Positions 1-7,645 of a stretch of DNA of 19,924 nucleotides are shown here, piece by piece. The DNA comes from CAYJIX01 sp964370375 (lineage in GTDB: Bacteria > Desulfobacterota > Desulfovibrionia > Desulfovibrionales > Desulfovibrionaceae): positions 1 through 19,924 of the forward strand of contig CAYJIX010000045.1 of the NCBI GenBank assembly GCA_964370375.1, in the 5' to 3' direction. The notes beneath the pieces are model-generated. The model was not told where the DNA came from. It searched no databases and saw only the letters and a list, made by a program, of their open reading frames with translations. The position numbers and the translations under genes were made by a program. Within the stretch, counting starts at the first letter, position 1. Each line of letters begins with the position of its first letter.

Positions 1-252
1 GGGCAGGCTGTTCAAAAGCTTTTACTCCACCCACAGTCCCTCATCTTGGGCAGGCTGTTCAAAAGCTTTTACTCCACCCACAGTCCCTCATCTTGGGCAG
101 GCTGTTCAAAAGCTTTTACTCCACCCACAGTCCCTCATCTTGGGCAGGCTGTTCAAAAGCTTTTACTCCACCCACAGTCCCTCATCTTGGGCAGGCGGCT
201 CAAAAGCTTTTACTCCACCCACAGTCCCTCATCTTGGGCAGGCGGCTCAAAA
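1..252. repeat. 47-bp tandem repeat array (5 full copies plus a partial sixth)
   Basis: Five head-to-tail copies of a 47-bp unit start at 1, 48, 95, 142 and 189, and a sixth partial copy starts at 236. Copies 1-4 are essentially identical. Copy 5 and the partial copy carry GGCGGCTC where the others have GGCTGTTC. Each unit opens with GGGCAGGCTGTTCAAAAG, which matches the end of the inverted-repeat element that follows, and then has about 29 bp of other sequence. There are no unique spacers between units, so it is not a CRISPR. The window starts inside the array, so more copies may lie to the left. No stop codon occurs in any plus-strand frame of the unit, which produces three long but meaningless reading frames. 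Confidence 0.95.
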
Positions 253-366
253 AGGGCTGGATGGTAGGAAGCGGACAATTTTTAGAGGGGAGTGGGGTCT
301 TCCCCCCATGACCCGACAAAAATTGTCCAGCTGACACCCCAGACAGCCCTTTTTCAACAGCCTGCC
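237..366. mobile_element. Short inverted-repeat (MITE-like) element, 130 bp
   Basis: The ends are 23-bp inverted repeats: 237-259 pairs with 344-366 at 20 of 23 positions. The shared core reads GGCAGGC, then CAAAAAGGGCTG or GAAAAAGGGCTG. Inside is a perfect 11-bp inverted repeat, GGACAATTTTT (273-283) with AAAAATTGTCC (318-328), around a G-rich/C-rich centre (292-309). The whole element could fold into one nested hairpin. It has no coding capacity. The left end continues the tandem array and the right end overlaps the 3' end of the M20 peptidase gene. The same end sequence returns at 14752-14961. Calling it a MITE is inference: no target duplication or partner transposase is visible. It could also act as a terminator for the minus-strand gene. 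Confidence 0.65.
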
Positions 367-1556
367 AAGGGGATGCGGCTAAGTTCGCCCTGCTCCCAAG
401 CCCCCCACGCTGCCATTATAAGGTGAGTTGTCAACTCCACACGTTCAGGCATGGAGGATAACACCAAATACTCGCGGTCAGAATGGTCATGCTTACCCAA
501 AGGCCCAAGGCCGTCAATGACAGGCAAGCCCGTAGCCGCAAGATAGGCCGCTTCTGAACAACCAGGCCGAAAATCCTCGCCCATGCTTTGCCCCAAATCA
601 GCGGCTGCTTTTGTTGCCAGCTCGTACAGTTTTGCTGTGCTGCGCGCTTCTAAAGGCACATTGAGCACTTCCTTGGTAAGGTCGGTACGGGTGCCTGCAA
701 TGCTTGGCGTAGTAAGGATATTGCGCATTGTTTCGCGGATAAAATACACTTGTTCAATGGTGGTGCAGCGCGCTTCCACATCCAAATGGGCCAGCTCCGG
801 GACGGTATTCACACCTATCCCACCTGAAATTTTTCCCACATTGACAGACAGGCTGTTAGGACTGTCCATGTTTGGCGGAAGCGTTAATGTTTCCAAAAGC
901 TCAACCTTGCGTGCCGCATCATGAATGGCGCTTATTTTGCCTTTTGTGATAAAGGCAGCATGGCCTGCTTGCCCGTGGATATCGGCACCAAAGGCGATTT
1001 TTCCTTTGCGCGTGCGGACAAGTTCATGATTTTCGCCTGCCATTTCAAAGACAAGGCCGCAAGCAGCCTTTGCGCCTTCTTCGTGCAACACATCACGGGT
1101 ATAGAGCGACGAGCATTCCTCATCGGGTGAAAAGATAAAGCGCAAGGGAATATCATCACGCCCAACAGCACGCAAAGCCAACATGGCATAGATGGCAACA
1201 ACAAGGCCGCCTTTCATATCGCAGGTCCCCGGGCCGTGCATGTTGCCGTTCGCGTACCAAGCTTTATTGAACGGGCTGTCTATGGGAAAGACCGTGTCCA
1301 TATGGCCTGACAATAAAATAGGATGCTTCGCTGTGACAGCAGAGGGCGTGTCCACAATGAGCACATCGCCAACTTCGCTGCGCGGCACAAAGCGCGGCGT
1401 GCAGCCATAATCCTGCAACAACGTGCCTAAATAAGAGCTGACAGCATTAACGCCCTCTTTATTGGCTGTGCCAGATTGGATATTGACCAAATCCTCAGTA
1501 AGCTTGTATAATTGCTCAGTATTTTCTGCAACAAAGCGGGCAACGCGCTCTTTCAT
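354..1556 (-). CDS. M20 family metallopeptidase, carboxypeptidase G2-like (glutamate carboxypeptidase type)
   Basis: This 400-aa cytoplasmic zinc hydrolase has the full M20 set of residues. LSGHMDTVFP carries H85 and D87, GTCDMKGG carries the bridging D113, SPDEE carries the general base E146/E147, VFE carries E171, and HDHSD carries the late histidine H358. The dimerisation domain lies at about residues 183-290. The sequence is closest to carboxypeptidase G2 relatives, which remove C-terminal glutamate from peptides or folates; the exact substrate cannot be read from sequence. No signal peptide is present. The ATG at 1554-1556 is preceded by AGGA at good spacing. It lies downstream of the peptide importer on the same strand, with a hairpin between them. 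The last codons GCA GGC TGT TGA lie inside the end of the neighbouring inverted-repeat element. Confidence 0.85.
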   Translation of the reverse strand: MKERVARFVAENTEQLYKLTEDLVNIQSGTANKEGVNAVSSYLGTLLQDYGCTPRFVPRSEVGDVLIVDTPSAVTAKHPILLSGHMDTVFPIDSPFNKAWYANGNMHGPGTCDMKGGLVVAIYAMLALRAVGRDDIPLRFIFSPDEECSSLYTRDVLHEEGAKAACGLVFEMAGENHELVRTRKGKIAFGADIHGQAGHAAFITKGKISAIHDAARKVELLETLTLPPNMDSPNSLSVNVGKISGGIGVNTVPELAHLDVEARCTTIEQVYFIRETMRNILTTPSIAGTRTDLTKEVLNVPLEARSTAKLYELATKAAADLGQSMGEDFRPGCSEAAYLAATGLPVIDGLGPLGKHDHSDREYLVLSSMPERVELTTHLIMAAWGAWEQGELSRIPLAGC

Positions 1557-1669
1557 ACATCGTCCTATACAGTAAAAAGGGATAACAACTTGCCCAAAAA
1601 ACCTGTTTCAAAAAAATTGGAATGTTTCTTTTTTTCACGGGCTGTTCTTTTTCAAACAAGTGATTCAAC

Positions 1670-1720
1670 AAGCCGCTGAAAAAGGGCAACATATTTTGCC
1701 CGTTTTCAGCGGCTTTTTTT
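1670..1720 (+). terminator. Long hairpin with U-tract, canonical on the plus strand
   Basis: AAGCCGCTGAAAA (1670-1682) pairs with TTTTCAGCGGCTT (1703-1715). After one mismatch the stem continues as GGGCAA (1684-1689) with TTGCCC (1696-1701), closing a 6-nt loop. A run of seven T ends at 1720 on the plus strand. Both flanking genes are on the minus strand, where the hairpin is followed only by a moderately U-rich tail. It probably limits read-through from the ATPase gene into the peptidase gene, or protects the mRNA 3' end. Its left arm contains GCTGAAAAAGGGC, which resembles the ends of the inverted-repeat elements in this window. Confidence 0.6.
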
Positions 1721-1742
1721 AAACGCTCACATCACGCCTTGA

Positions 1743-3800
1743 TCAGATATCAAACACAGCCGAATCCGCGCGTAACGTGTCCAGCGGTAAGTGACAAGCA
1801 ATACTATGGCCTTGATCGTCCATACACAGTTCCGGACGCAAGGATGTACATTCGCCCACCATAGCCTTGTAGCAGCGTGTATGGAACGCGCAGCCTGACG
1901 GCGGTGAAGCAGGGTTTGGAATATTGCCCTGCAACAAGATACTGGTGTGCGGCTGAACAATACGCGGCAAGGATACCGACGAGAGCAAAGCCTTAGTATA
2001 AGGATGATAAGGCGGTTGGAATACTTGTTCAGTATTGCCAATCTCCACAACACGGCCCAAATACATAACCGCAATACGGTGAGAAATCTGTCGCACTGCC
2101 GTAAGGTCGTGTGAAATGAAAAGGTACGACACGTTCAATTCCTGCTGCAATTCGCGAAGCAAATTGATAACAGAGGCCTGTACCGACACGTCAAGGGCTG
2201 AGGTTACCTCATCACACACCACAAATTGCGGCTCCACAGCAAAGGCACGGGCAATGGCCACGCGCTGCTTTTCACCGCCGCTTAGCTGGTGCGGTTTGCG
2301 GAACAAATAGGTATGGGGCAAACGCACCATGTCTAAAAGCTGCTTACAGCGCGCCTCTGCTTCTGCACGGGTTTTAACCAGGTTGTGCAAAAAGAGGGGG
2401 CGCGAGATGAGCGTATAAATGCTATGGCGCGGATTGAGTGAGGAATCAGGACTTTGGAAGATGATCTGCATGTCCTTGCACAAAATCGGATCGCCGTATT
2501 TTGCATCCAAAATGGATTTGCCGTTATAGCGCACACTGCCGCCCGATGAATTGATAAGGCGCACAAGGGTTTTGCCAAGTGTGCTTTTGCCACACCCTGA
2601 TTCACCTACAATACCAAGGGTTTCACCTGGATTTAATGTGAAGGACACGTCATCCACAGCAAAGACGTAGCGCGGCTTTTTGCCCATGAGCGAATCAAAA
2701 AACGAGGCGGAACCGTAATAGGTTTTAAGCCCTTCCACTTCCAATAAAGGCTTGATGTCTGCTGAGGAAACGTCCTTATCGGCAAGGAGCTTTGGCGCCT
2801 CAGGGTCAGGCAAACGCCCATGATGGTGACAAAAAACGCGGTGTCCGGTTTTGCCGTTGTCTGCTTGAGCTTCAAGCACGGTTTCTGCTGCATCGTTTTT
2901 ACAAGCGGCATCGGCCAAGGGGCAACGCGGCGAAAACACACAGCCTTCATGCAGACTCAATAAGTTCGGCAAAAGCCCTGGCATGGCGGTAGAAGCGCCT
3001 TTGCCGCTTTTATCCATACTGGGGATACTGCGCATGAGCCCTTGGGTGTACGGATGCGCAGAGCGTGTAAAGACAGCTTCGCGCGATCCTTCCTCAAGCA
3101 AGGTTCCGGCATACAAAACCCCTACCCTGTCCGCCACACGCGCAACAACCCCCATGTCATGGGTGATGTACAAAATGGCCTGGTCAATGCGCTTGCGTAA
3201 ATCCTCAAGCATGCGCAAGAACTGGATTTCTGTGGTCACGTCCAAGGCTGTTGTGGGCTCGTCCATAATGATGAGCTCAGGATCGCAAAGCAAAGCCTGC
3301 GCAATGGTGATGCGCTGCTTTTGCCCGCCTGAAATCTGGTGCGGATATTGGGCCATAATCCGTGCCGGATCAGGAATATTGATGGTTGCCAGCATGTCTA
3401 CGGCGCGTTCAAAGCCTTCTTTGGACGAGATTTTTTTATGCACGCGCTGGGTTTCGATAAGCTGCTCGCCAATGGTATAGCAGGGGTTGGCGGCGGTATG
3501 GGGGTTTTGAAACACCATGGCAATGCGCGATCCGCGCAAATGCTGCAGCTGAATATGGTTGTATTTGGTGATGTCCTCTCCATTAAAGAGCACCCGTCCG
3601 GTGGCAAGGTAGCCGTTTTCCGGCAAATAGCTCATGGCTGCAAAAGCCAAGGTGCTTTTGCCTGAACCTGATTCACCAATAAGTGCGTAACATTCGCCTT
3701 TGTGCACATTGACCGAAACGTTCCGCACGGCCTTTACAACACCATGATGCGTTTTAAAATGGATGGACACATCGTCAAGCTGAAGGAGTGGTTGTGTCAT
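1743..3800 (-). CDS. Fused DppD-DppF-type ATPase of peptide ABC importer
   Basis: A 685-aa protein carries two complete ABC ATPase domains that power peptide uptake. Domain 1 has Walker A GESGSGKST (42-50), signature SGGQK (157-161) and Walker B IIMDE (177-181). Domain 2 has Walker A GESGCGKST (399-407), signature LSGGE (506-510) and Walker B VVCDE (527-531). Each domain ends in the oligopeptide-transporter C-terminal extension with clustered cysteines: C287, C293, C300 and C324, then C637, C643, C651 and C669. Most Dpp/Opp systems use two separate ATPases; fusions of this layout are known, for example GsiA. The ATG at 3798-3800 starts one base after the permease stop, so translation is probably coupled. 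Substrate specificity (di- or oligopeptide, glutathione, nickel) cannot be decided from the ATPase. Confidence 0.93.
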   Translation of the reverse strand: MTQPLLQLDDVSIHFKTHHGVVKAVRNVSVNVHKGECYALIGESGSGKSTLAFAAMSYLPENGYLATGRVLFNGEDITKYNHIQLQHLRGSRIAMVFQNPHTAANPCYTIGEQLIETQRVHKKISSKEGFERAVDMLATINIPDPARIMAQYPHQISGGQKQRITIAQALLCDPELIIMDEPTTALDVTTEIQFLRMLEDLRKRIDQAILYITHDMGVVARVADRVGVLYAGTLLEEGSREAVFTRSAHPYTQGLMRSIPSMDKSGKGASTAMPGLLPNLLSLHEGCVFSPRCPLADAACKNDAAETVLEAQADNGKTGHRVFCHHHGRLPDPEAPKLLADKDVSSADIKPLLEVEGLKTYYGSASFFDSLMGKKPRYVFAVDDVSFTLNPGETLGIVGESGCGKSTLGKTLVRLINSSGGSVRYNGKSILDAKYGDPILCKDMQIIFQSPDSSLNPRHSIYTLISRPLFLHNLVKTRAEAEARCKQLLDMVRLPHTYLFRKPHQLSGGEKQRVAIARAFAVEPQFVVCDEVTSALDVSVQASVINLLRELQQELNVSYLFISHDLTAVRQISHRIAVMYLGRVVEIGNTEQVFQPPYHPYTKALLSSVSLPRIVQPHTSILLQGNIPNPASPPSGCAFHTRCYKAMVGECTSLRPELCMDDQGHSIACHLPLDTLRADSAVFDI

Positions 3801-3801
3801 G

Positions 3802-4647
3802 TTACACCTTACCTAATTCTTTGGGGTCAAGAATGTCGCGCAGACCATCGCCAAACAAGTTGAACGATACAGTTGTCACGGCAATGGCTAAAATGGGCCA
3901 TACGATAAGCATGGGGGATTCAAAAATATAATCGCGCGCATCCCCAACAATAAGTCCCCAGTCAGGCGTGGGCGGCTGGGTGCCAAGTCCCAAAAAGCTG
4001 AGCGACGAAGCGGAAAGAATGACAAAGCCAACTTTAATACTAGACTCTACAATAATAGGCTGTACCGCGTTTGGCAGAATTTCGGCAAGCAAAATGTACA
4101 AATGCGAATCCCCGCGCGCACGGGCAGCTTCAATATATTCTTCGCTGCGCACGCTCAAACACGCGCTTCGCGCTATTCGCGACGATTTTGGTATGCTTGC
4201 CAGGCTTAGGGCAAAGATCACGTTCACCATGCTTGAACCAAGGACTGAAAGCACAAGCAGCGAAAACAAAATCCCGGGAAAAGCCATGAATATGTCCATA
4301 CATCGCATGATAAGTTCATCAACCCTGCCGCCAAAATAGCCACTGCTAAGGCCGATAAAGCCGCCAACGATGGCACAAATAATGGTAACGGACAATCCAA
4401 TGGTTAACGATGTGCGTGTCCCTATGATGATACGGCTAAACACATCTCTGCCGTATTCGTCCGTGCCCATGATATGCTCGATGCTTGGCGCGGCAAAACG
4501 GTTACGAGGATCGATTTTTATGGGGTCATAAGGTGCTAGCACAGGTGCTAAAATGGCAACAGTCAATAATAAGGTCACCATGGTCGTTCCGATCAAAGCA
4601 GACGGGTAACGCCGTAAGGTGGTCCATAAAGTTTTAAGATGTGACAA
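3802..4647 (-). CDS. dppC: Peptide ABC transporter permease, DppC type
   Basis: This 281-aa inner-membrane protein is the second permease of the importer. It has an N-terminal membrane segment followed by a short extracytoplasmic region with DPRNRFAAPS and GTDEYGRDVFSR, both typical of DppC/OppC. The binding-protein-dependent transport domain follows, with the EAA-type coupling loop EYIEAARARGDSHLYI that contacts the ATPase. The start codon is TTG (4645-4647), supported by AGGGAG seven bases upstream; no in-frame ATG nearby fits the family better. The stop at 3802-3804 is one base from the fused ATPase start, so it sits tightly inside the operon. The gene symbol gives the family position, not a proven substrate. 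Confidence 0.9.
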   Translation of the reverse strand: MSHLKTLWTTLRRYPSALIGTTMVTLLLTVAILAPVLAPYDPIKIDPRNRFAAPSIEHIMGTDEYGRDVFSRIIIGTRTSLTIGLSVTIICAIVGGFIGLSSGYFGGRVDELIMRCMDIFMAFPGILFSLLVLSVLGSSMVNVIFALSLASIPKSSRIARSACLSVRSEEYIEAARARGDSHLYILLAEILPNAVQPIIVESSIKVGFVILSASSLSFLGLGTQPPTPDWGLIVGDARDYIFESPMLIVWPILAIAVTTVSFNLFGDGLRDILDPKELGKV

Positions 4648-4668
4648 TGTCGTTCTCCCTTACTATGG

Positions 4669-5619
4669 TTAGCTGTAGCTAATACGCGGATTGAGCCAAG
4701 CATAGGCAACGTCCGCCAAAAAGTTCACCGTACAATACACCGCAGCCACCGTTAAAATAGAGGCTTGCAACAGCGGAATATCACGATTGGTCACAGCATA
4801 CACGAGCAGTCGCCCAACACCCGGATAGGCGAACACTTCTTCAATAACAACAACACTGCCAATAAGGTAGCCCACGTCCAAGGCCAATACGGTGATGGTG
4901 GGCAATAAGGCGTTGCGAAGCGCGTGCTTATAAATAACTAAATGGTTGGGTAAACCTTTAAGGCGCGCGCTGCGGATATAATCTGACTGCATAACATGCA
5001 GCATCTCTGAACGGGTTTGGCGCATGATGTGTGCAATAAGCACCAAAACCAAGGTCAAAACAGGCAAGGCAATGTGCGATAACGCACGGAAAAACCCGTC
5101 AGAAAACGGGGCATACCCTGTGGAGGGAAAAATATTTAAAAGCGGCCCTGCAAAACCAATGATAAGGAGCGAACCTGCGGCAAATTCAGGAATGGAAATG
5201 CCAAGGTAGGAACCAATCTGGATGGTACGATCCGCTAACTTATTGCGGTGTAATGCAGCATATACACCCAAGGGGATGGCAACAAAGGTTACAATGGTAA
5301 GGCTAAACACGGCTAAAATAGCTGAATTGCCCAAACGAAAACGCAACAGCGATCCAATGGATTGATCCATGGACAAGGCTTCGCCAAAGTTGCCTTGCAA
5401 AACACCGCTGATCCAACGCCAATACTGCTCATACCACGGTAGGTTAAGCCCAAGTTGACGCTCTAACGCTGCCAAAGCATCGGCAGTAGCATATTCGCCA
5501 AGGATAACCTGGGCAAGGTTCCCCGGTAAAATCATGGTAATGCCAAAAATAAGCAGTGAAATGCAAAACAATGCCACGATCATGAAACAAAATCGTTTAA
5601 AAATGTACCCTAGAGCCAT
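4669..5619 (-). CDS. dppB: Peptide ABC transporter permease, DppB type
   Basis: This 316-aa inner-membrane permease begins MALGYIFKRF with a first membrane helix and the ITMILPGNLAQVILGEYAT region typical of DppB/OppB. The coupling loop DYIRSARLKGLPNHLVIYKHA lies near residues 200-220, and more hydrophobic helices run to the C terminus. A longer frame opens at 5652, but the ATG at 5617-5619 is preceded by a near-perfect ribosome site, GGAGGAGA, one base away from optimal spacing, so I chose this start. It is separated from the binding-protein gene by about 290 bases holding a strong hairpin, and from the DppC gene by 21 bases. It pairs with DppC to form the channel. Confidence 0.9.
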   Translation of the reverse strand: MALGYIFKRFCFMIVALFCISLLIFGITMILPGNLAQVILGEYATADALAALERQLGLNLPWYEQYWRWISGVLQGNFGEALSMDQSIGSLLRFRLGNSAILAVFSLTIVTFVAIPLGVYAALHRNKLADRTIQIGSYLGISIPEFAAGSLLIIGFAGPLLNIFPSTGYAPFSDGFFRALSHIALPVLTLVLVLIAHIMRQTRSEMLHVMQSDYIRSARLKGLPNHLVIYKHALRNALLPTITVLALDVGYLIGSVVVIEEVFAYPGVGRLLVYAVTNRDIPLLQASILTVAAVYCTVNFLADVAYAWLNPRISYS

Positions 5620-5706
5620 ATCTCCTCCATCTGGGCTGCCAGTAAGATGCACTAAAAACCACTATGTATGCAAAAGTTCTGCACAATTCATTTTTTGTGC
5701 GTTTGC

Positions 5707-5819
5707 AGTAAATGCACGCTTACATTTACTTGTGCAGGAATCTTTATGCGCTAAAGTTAGCCTTTGCGCCGCCGTTTTGGCTTTATCGCGATAACCAATA
5801 AACGCCCCCTTTTAAAGGG
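5707..5819. promoter_or_regulatory. Cluster of palindromes in the dppA-dppB gap (possible operators)
   Basis: Three inverted repeats lie between the dppA hairpin and dppB. AGTAAATG (5707-5714) pairs with CATTTACT (5723-5730). TTATCGCGATAA (5783-5794) is a perfect 12-bp palindrome. CCCTTTTAAAGGG (5807-5819) is a perfect palindrome around its centre. Any of these could bind a dimeric regulator or fold in the RNA. I see no convincing -35/-10 pair for dppB here, so the role is open. Confidence 0.35.
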
Positions 5820-5831
5820 ACACAGTCGTCA

Positions 5832-5898
5832 TAAAAAACGCTCTTCCCCCATGCCCATGGCGTCACAGATGTTCAGCCATGGGCACAAGTGAAGAGCG
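5832..5898 (-). terminator. Terminator or attenuator after dppA
   Basis: Read on the minus strand just after the dppA stop, the outer stem GAAGAGCG/CGCTCTTC (5891-5898 with 5839-5846) encloses an inner stem TGCCCATGGC/GCCATGGGCA (5876-5885 with 5852-5861). It is followed by six U residues (5833-5838). This is a standard intrinsic terminator layout. Placed between the binding protein and the permeases, it probably lets dppA be made in excess, as is common for binding-protein importers. Confidence 0.8.
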
Positions 5899-5909
5899 CT
5901 TATAGTAAA

Positions 5910-7466
5910 CTAGCTTTTCCAGACGTTTTCAAAGTGGTAGAACGTATTTCTGGGGGTACGTTTTACGTTGTGGACGTTGTTTCTGTGGGCAGCAAGAAGG
6001 TCAAGGAACAAGGGAACGCAGCTTGGCACTTCTTCGTGGATAAGCTCTTGGCAGGAAGCAAAAAGGGCTTTTTGCTTATCGGGGTTGAGCTCTTGACGGG
6101 CTTGAAGGACAAGTTCGTCAAACTTGGCATTGTTCCAACGGGTTTCGTTCCATGCCGCATCAGAGGTGTACAGCAATTTAAACAAGGAATCTTCAGAAGA
6201 CTGCATGTTATAAAAACCAATGTAATAGTTGGATTTTTTCCAATGCTGATCAAGGAAGGTGCTGTAGTCAACCTGCTGAAGCTTCACATTCAAGCCGATT
6301 TGTGCGGCAGATTGCTGGATCACGATGCCAAGCTTTTCGCGGATGGCGGGTCTGTTGGCAATGTACAAAGGAATGGTGGCGCCTTTTTTAACGCCTGCTT
6401 CACGCAGTAATCGGGCCGCGCCTTCAAGGTCTTGCTTGCGCTGGGGCATGGCGTGGTAGAAGGGGTATTCGGGCGACACAGCGCAGTCATTGGCGATACG
6501 TCCATAGCCTTCCACGCACAATTGCAGGGCAGCTTCACGGTCAAGGCACAGGGCCATGGCTTTACGGATGCGTGCATCCTGGAAGGGTGCGGTATCACAA
6601 CCAAAAATGGTGTTCGGGAACTGACCGCTACCGGTACGGGTAACTGTGATGTTCGGGTCAGCACGCATGCGCTCAAGCTGGTTGACGTTGGCTTCGTAAG
6701 ACATGTCGATTTGTCCTGTAAGAAGCGCGTTCACTTCGGCAATGGGCTCGGGGAAGATGACCAAATGCACTTCGTCCAAATAGGGTCTTTCCGGAATAAA
6801 GTAGTTGGGGTTGCGCTCCACAATAAGGTGGGTGCCTGCCACAAATTCTTTCAGCTTAAAGGGCCCGCTGCCAACGCCTTTTTTGACCAATTCGTTAAAA
6901 TTGGCATCGGCAAGAGCTTCTGCAGGGCACACCTTCAATGAAGGATAGGCCAAGGAAAGGGGCAAAAAGGCAAAGGGATATTCAGTCACAAGCACAAGTG
7001 TGTACTTGCCTTCTGTTTTGATTTCTTTGATGGGACCGATGTTGCGTCTGCCCGGGGATGCGGTTTCAGGATCTAAAATGGCACGGATGGTGGCGGCAGC
7101 GTCTTCTGCTGTGACTTCCTTGCCGTTTTGGAATGTGGCACCTTTACGGATATAAAAACGCCATGTTACAGCGTCATCACTTTCCCAACGTTCAGCCAAA
7201 TCAGGTACGGCTTCCAGTTTTGTATCGTCCATCTTCACAAGGCCGCTGTACATCATTTCGCCCTGCATGTATTCAGACAGGTTTACGTGACGCAAAGGGT
7301 TCAAGGTTTGGATGTCGCGGCTAACGCTAACCTTGAAAATGCCACCCTTTTTAGGGGTTTGAGCTGCATGAATCAGCCCGGGCATGGAAGGGGCAAGGAT
7401 AAGCCCTGCACCTGTGGCAGCAGCACCTTTGATGAAGCTTCTACGTGAAAATCCGTTGTTTAACAT
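5910..7466 (-). CDS. dppA: Peptide ABC transporter periplasmic binding protein, DppA/SBP_bac_5 type
   Basis: This 518-aa protein captures the substrate in the periplasm and delivers it to the DppBC channel. It opens MLNNGFSRRSFIKGAAATGAG, a Tat signal with the twin-arginine SRRSFIKG, then a hydrophobic stretch ending near HAAQT. The mature part follows the SBP_bac_5 pattern, including DIQTLNPLRHVNLSEYM, DLAERWESDDAVTWRFYIRKG with FQNGKEVTAEDA, and GSGPFKLKEF. Candidate starts exist at 7526 and 7478. The ATG at 7466 places the Tat motif correctly and has AAGGA about 11 bases upstream, whereas the 7478 ATG touches that site. It is the first gene of the importer operon. Family members bind dipeptides, oligopeptides, glutathione, haem or nickel, so substrate is not assigned. 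Confidence 0.9.
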   Translation of the reverse strand: MLNNGFSRRSFIKGAAATGAGLILAPSMPGLIHAAQTPKKGGIFKVSVSRDIQTLNPLRHVNLSEYMQGEMMYSGLVKMDDTKLEAVPDLAERWESDDAVTWRFYIRKGATFQNGKEVTAEDAAATIRAILDPETASPGRRNIGPIKEIKTEGKYTLVLVTEYPFAFLPLSLAYPSLKVCPAEALADANFNELVKKGVGSGPFKLKEFVAGTHLIVERNPNYFIPERPYLDEVHLVIFPEPIAEVNALLTGQIDMSYEANVNQLERMRADPNITVTRTGSGQFPNTIFGCDTAPFQDARIRKAMALCLDREAALQLCVEGYGRIANDCAVSPEYPFYHAMPQRKQDLEGAARLLREAGVKKGATIPLYIANRPAIREKLGIVIQQSAAQIGLNVKLQQVDYSTFLDQHWKKSNYYIGFYNMQSSEDSLFKLLYTSDAAWNETRWNNAKFDELVLQARQELNPDKQKALFASCQELIHEEVPSCVPLFLDLLAAHRNNVHNVKRTPRNTFYHFENVWKS

Positions 7467-7510
7467 GGTCTGTACCATCCTTTGTTTGAACGTTCGTTGA
7501 ATGTGTATAT

Positions 7511-7539
7511 TTTGTATTCCTAACACACTATTGTAACAA
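7511..7539 (-). promoter_or_regulatory. Candidate promoter of the dpp operon
   Basis: On the minus strand TTGTTA (7534-7539) is followed after 17 bases by TACAAA (7511-7516). This is a fair sigma-70-like pair about 45 bases upstream of the chosen dppA start. A GAACGTTC palindrome (7488-7495) lies just downstream. Judged by eye only. Confidence 0.4.
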
Positions 7540-7645
7540 GAAGAATATCATATGCACACAAAGGGATTTTTCTTCTCCTTCATTCGACTTTTTATGGTTT
7601 GCTTTTCATCTCATGCAACATGAAACAAAAATACAAGAACCGTAT

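Noticed and set aside
1..252. CRISPR array
   Set aside because: Units are contiguous and identical with no unique spacers, and no cas gene is present.
46..334. Three overlapping plus-strand reading frames with repeated peptide text
   Set aside because: They are one 47-bp repeat without stops read in three frames. The unit is not a multiple of three, and no ribosome site or family match exists.
2983..3480. 165-aa plus-strand frame
   Set aside because: Antisense shadow of the first ATPase domain, where the minus-strand motifs are clear.
5889..6410. 173-aa plus-strand frame opposite dppA
   Set aside because: It lies wholly antisense to the dppA coding region and terminator, with no recognisable protein features.
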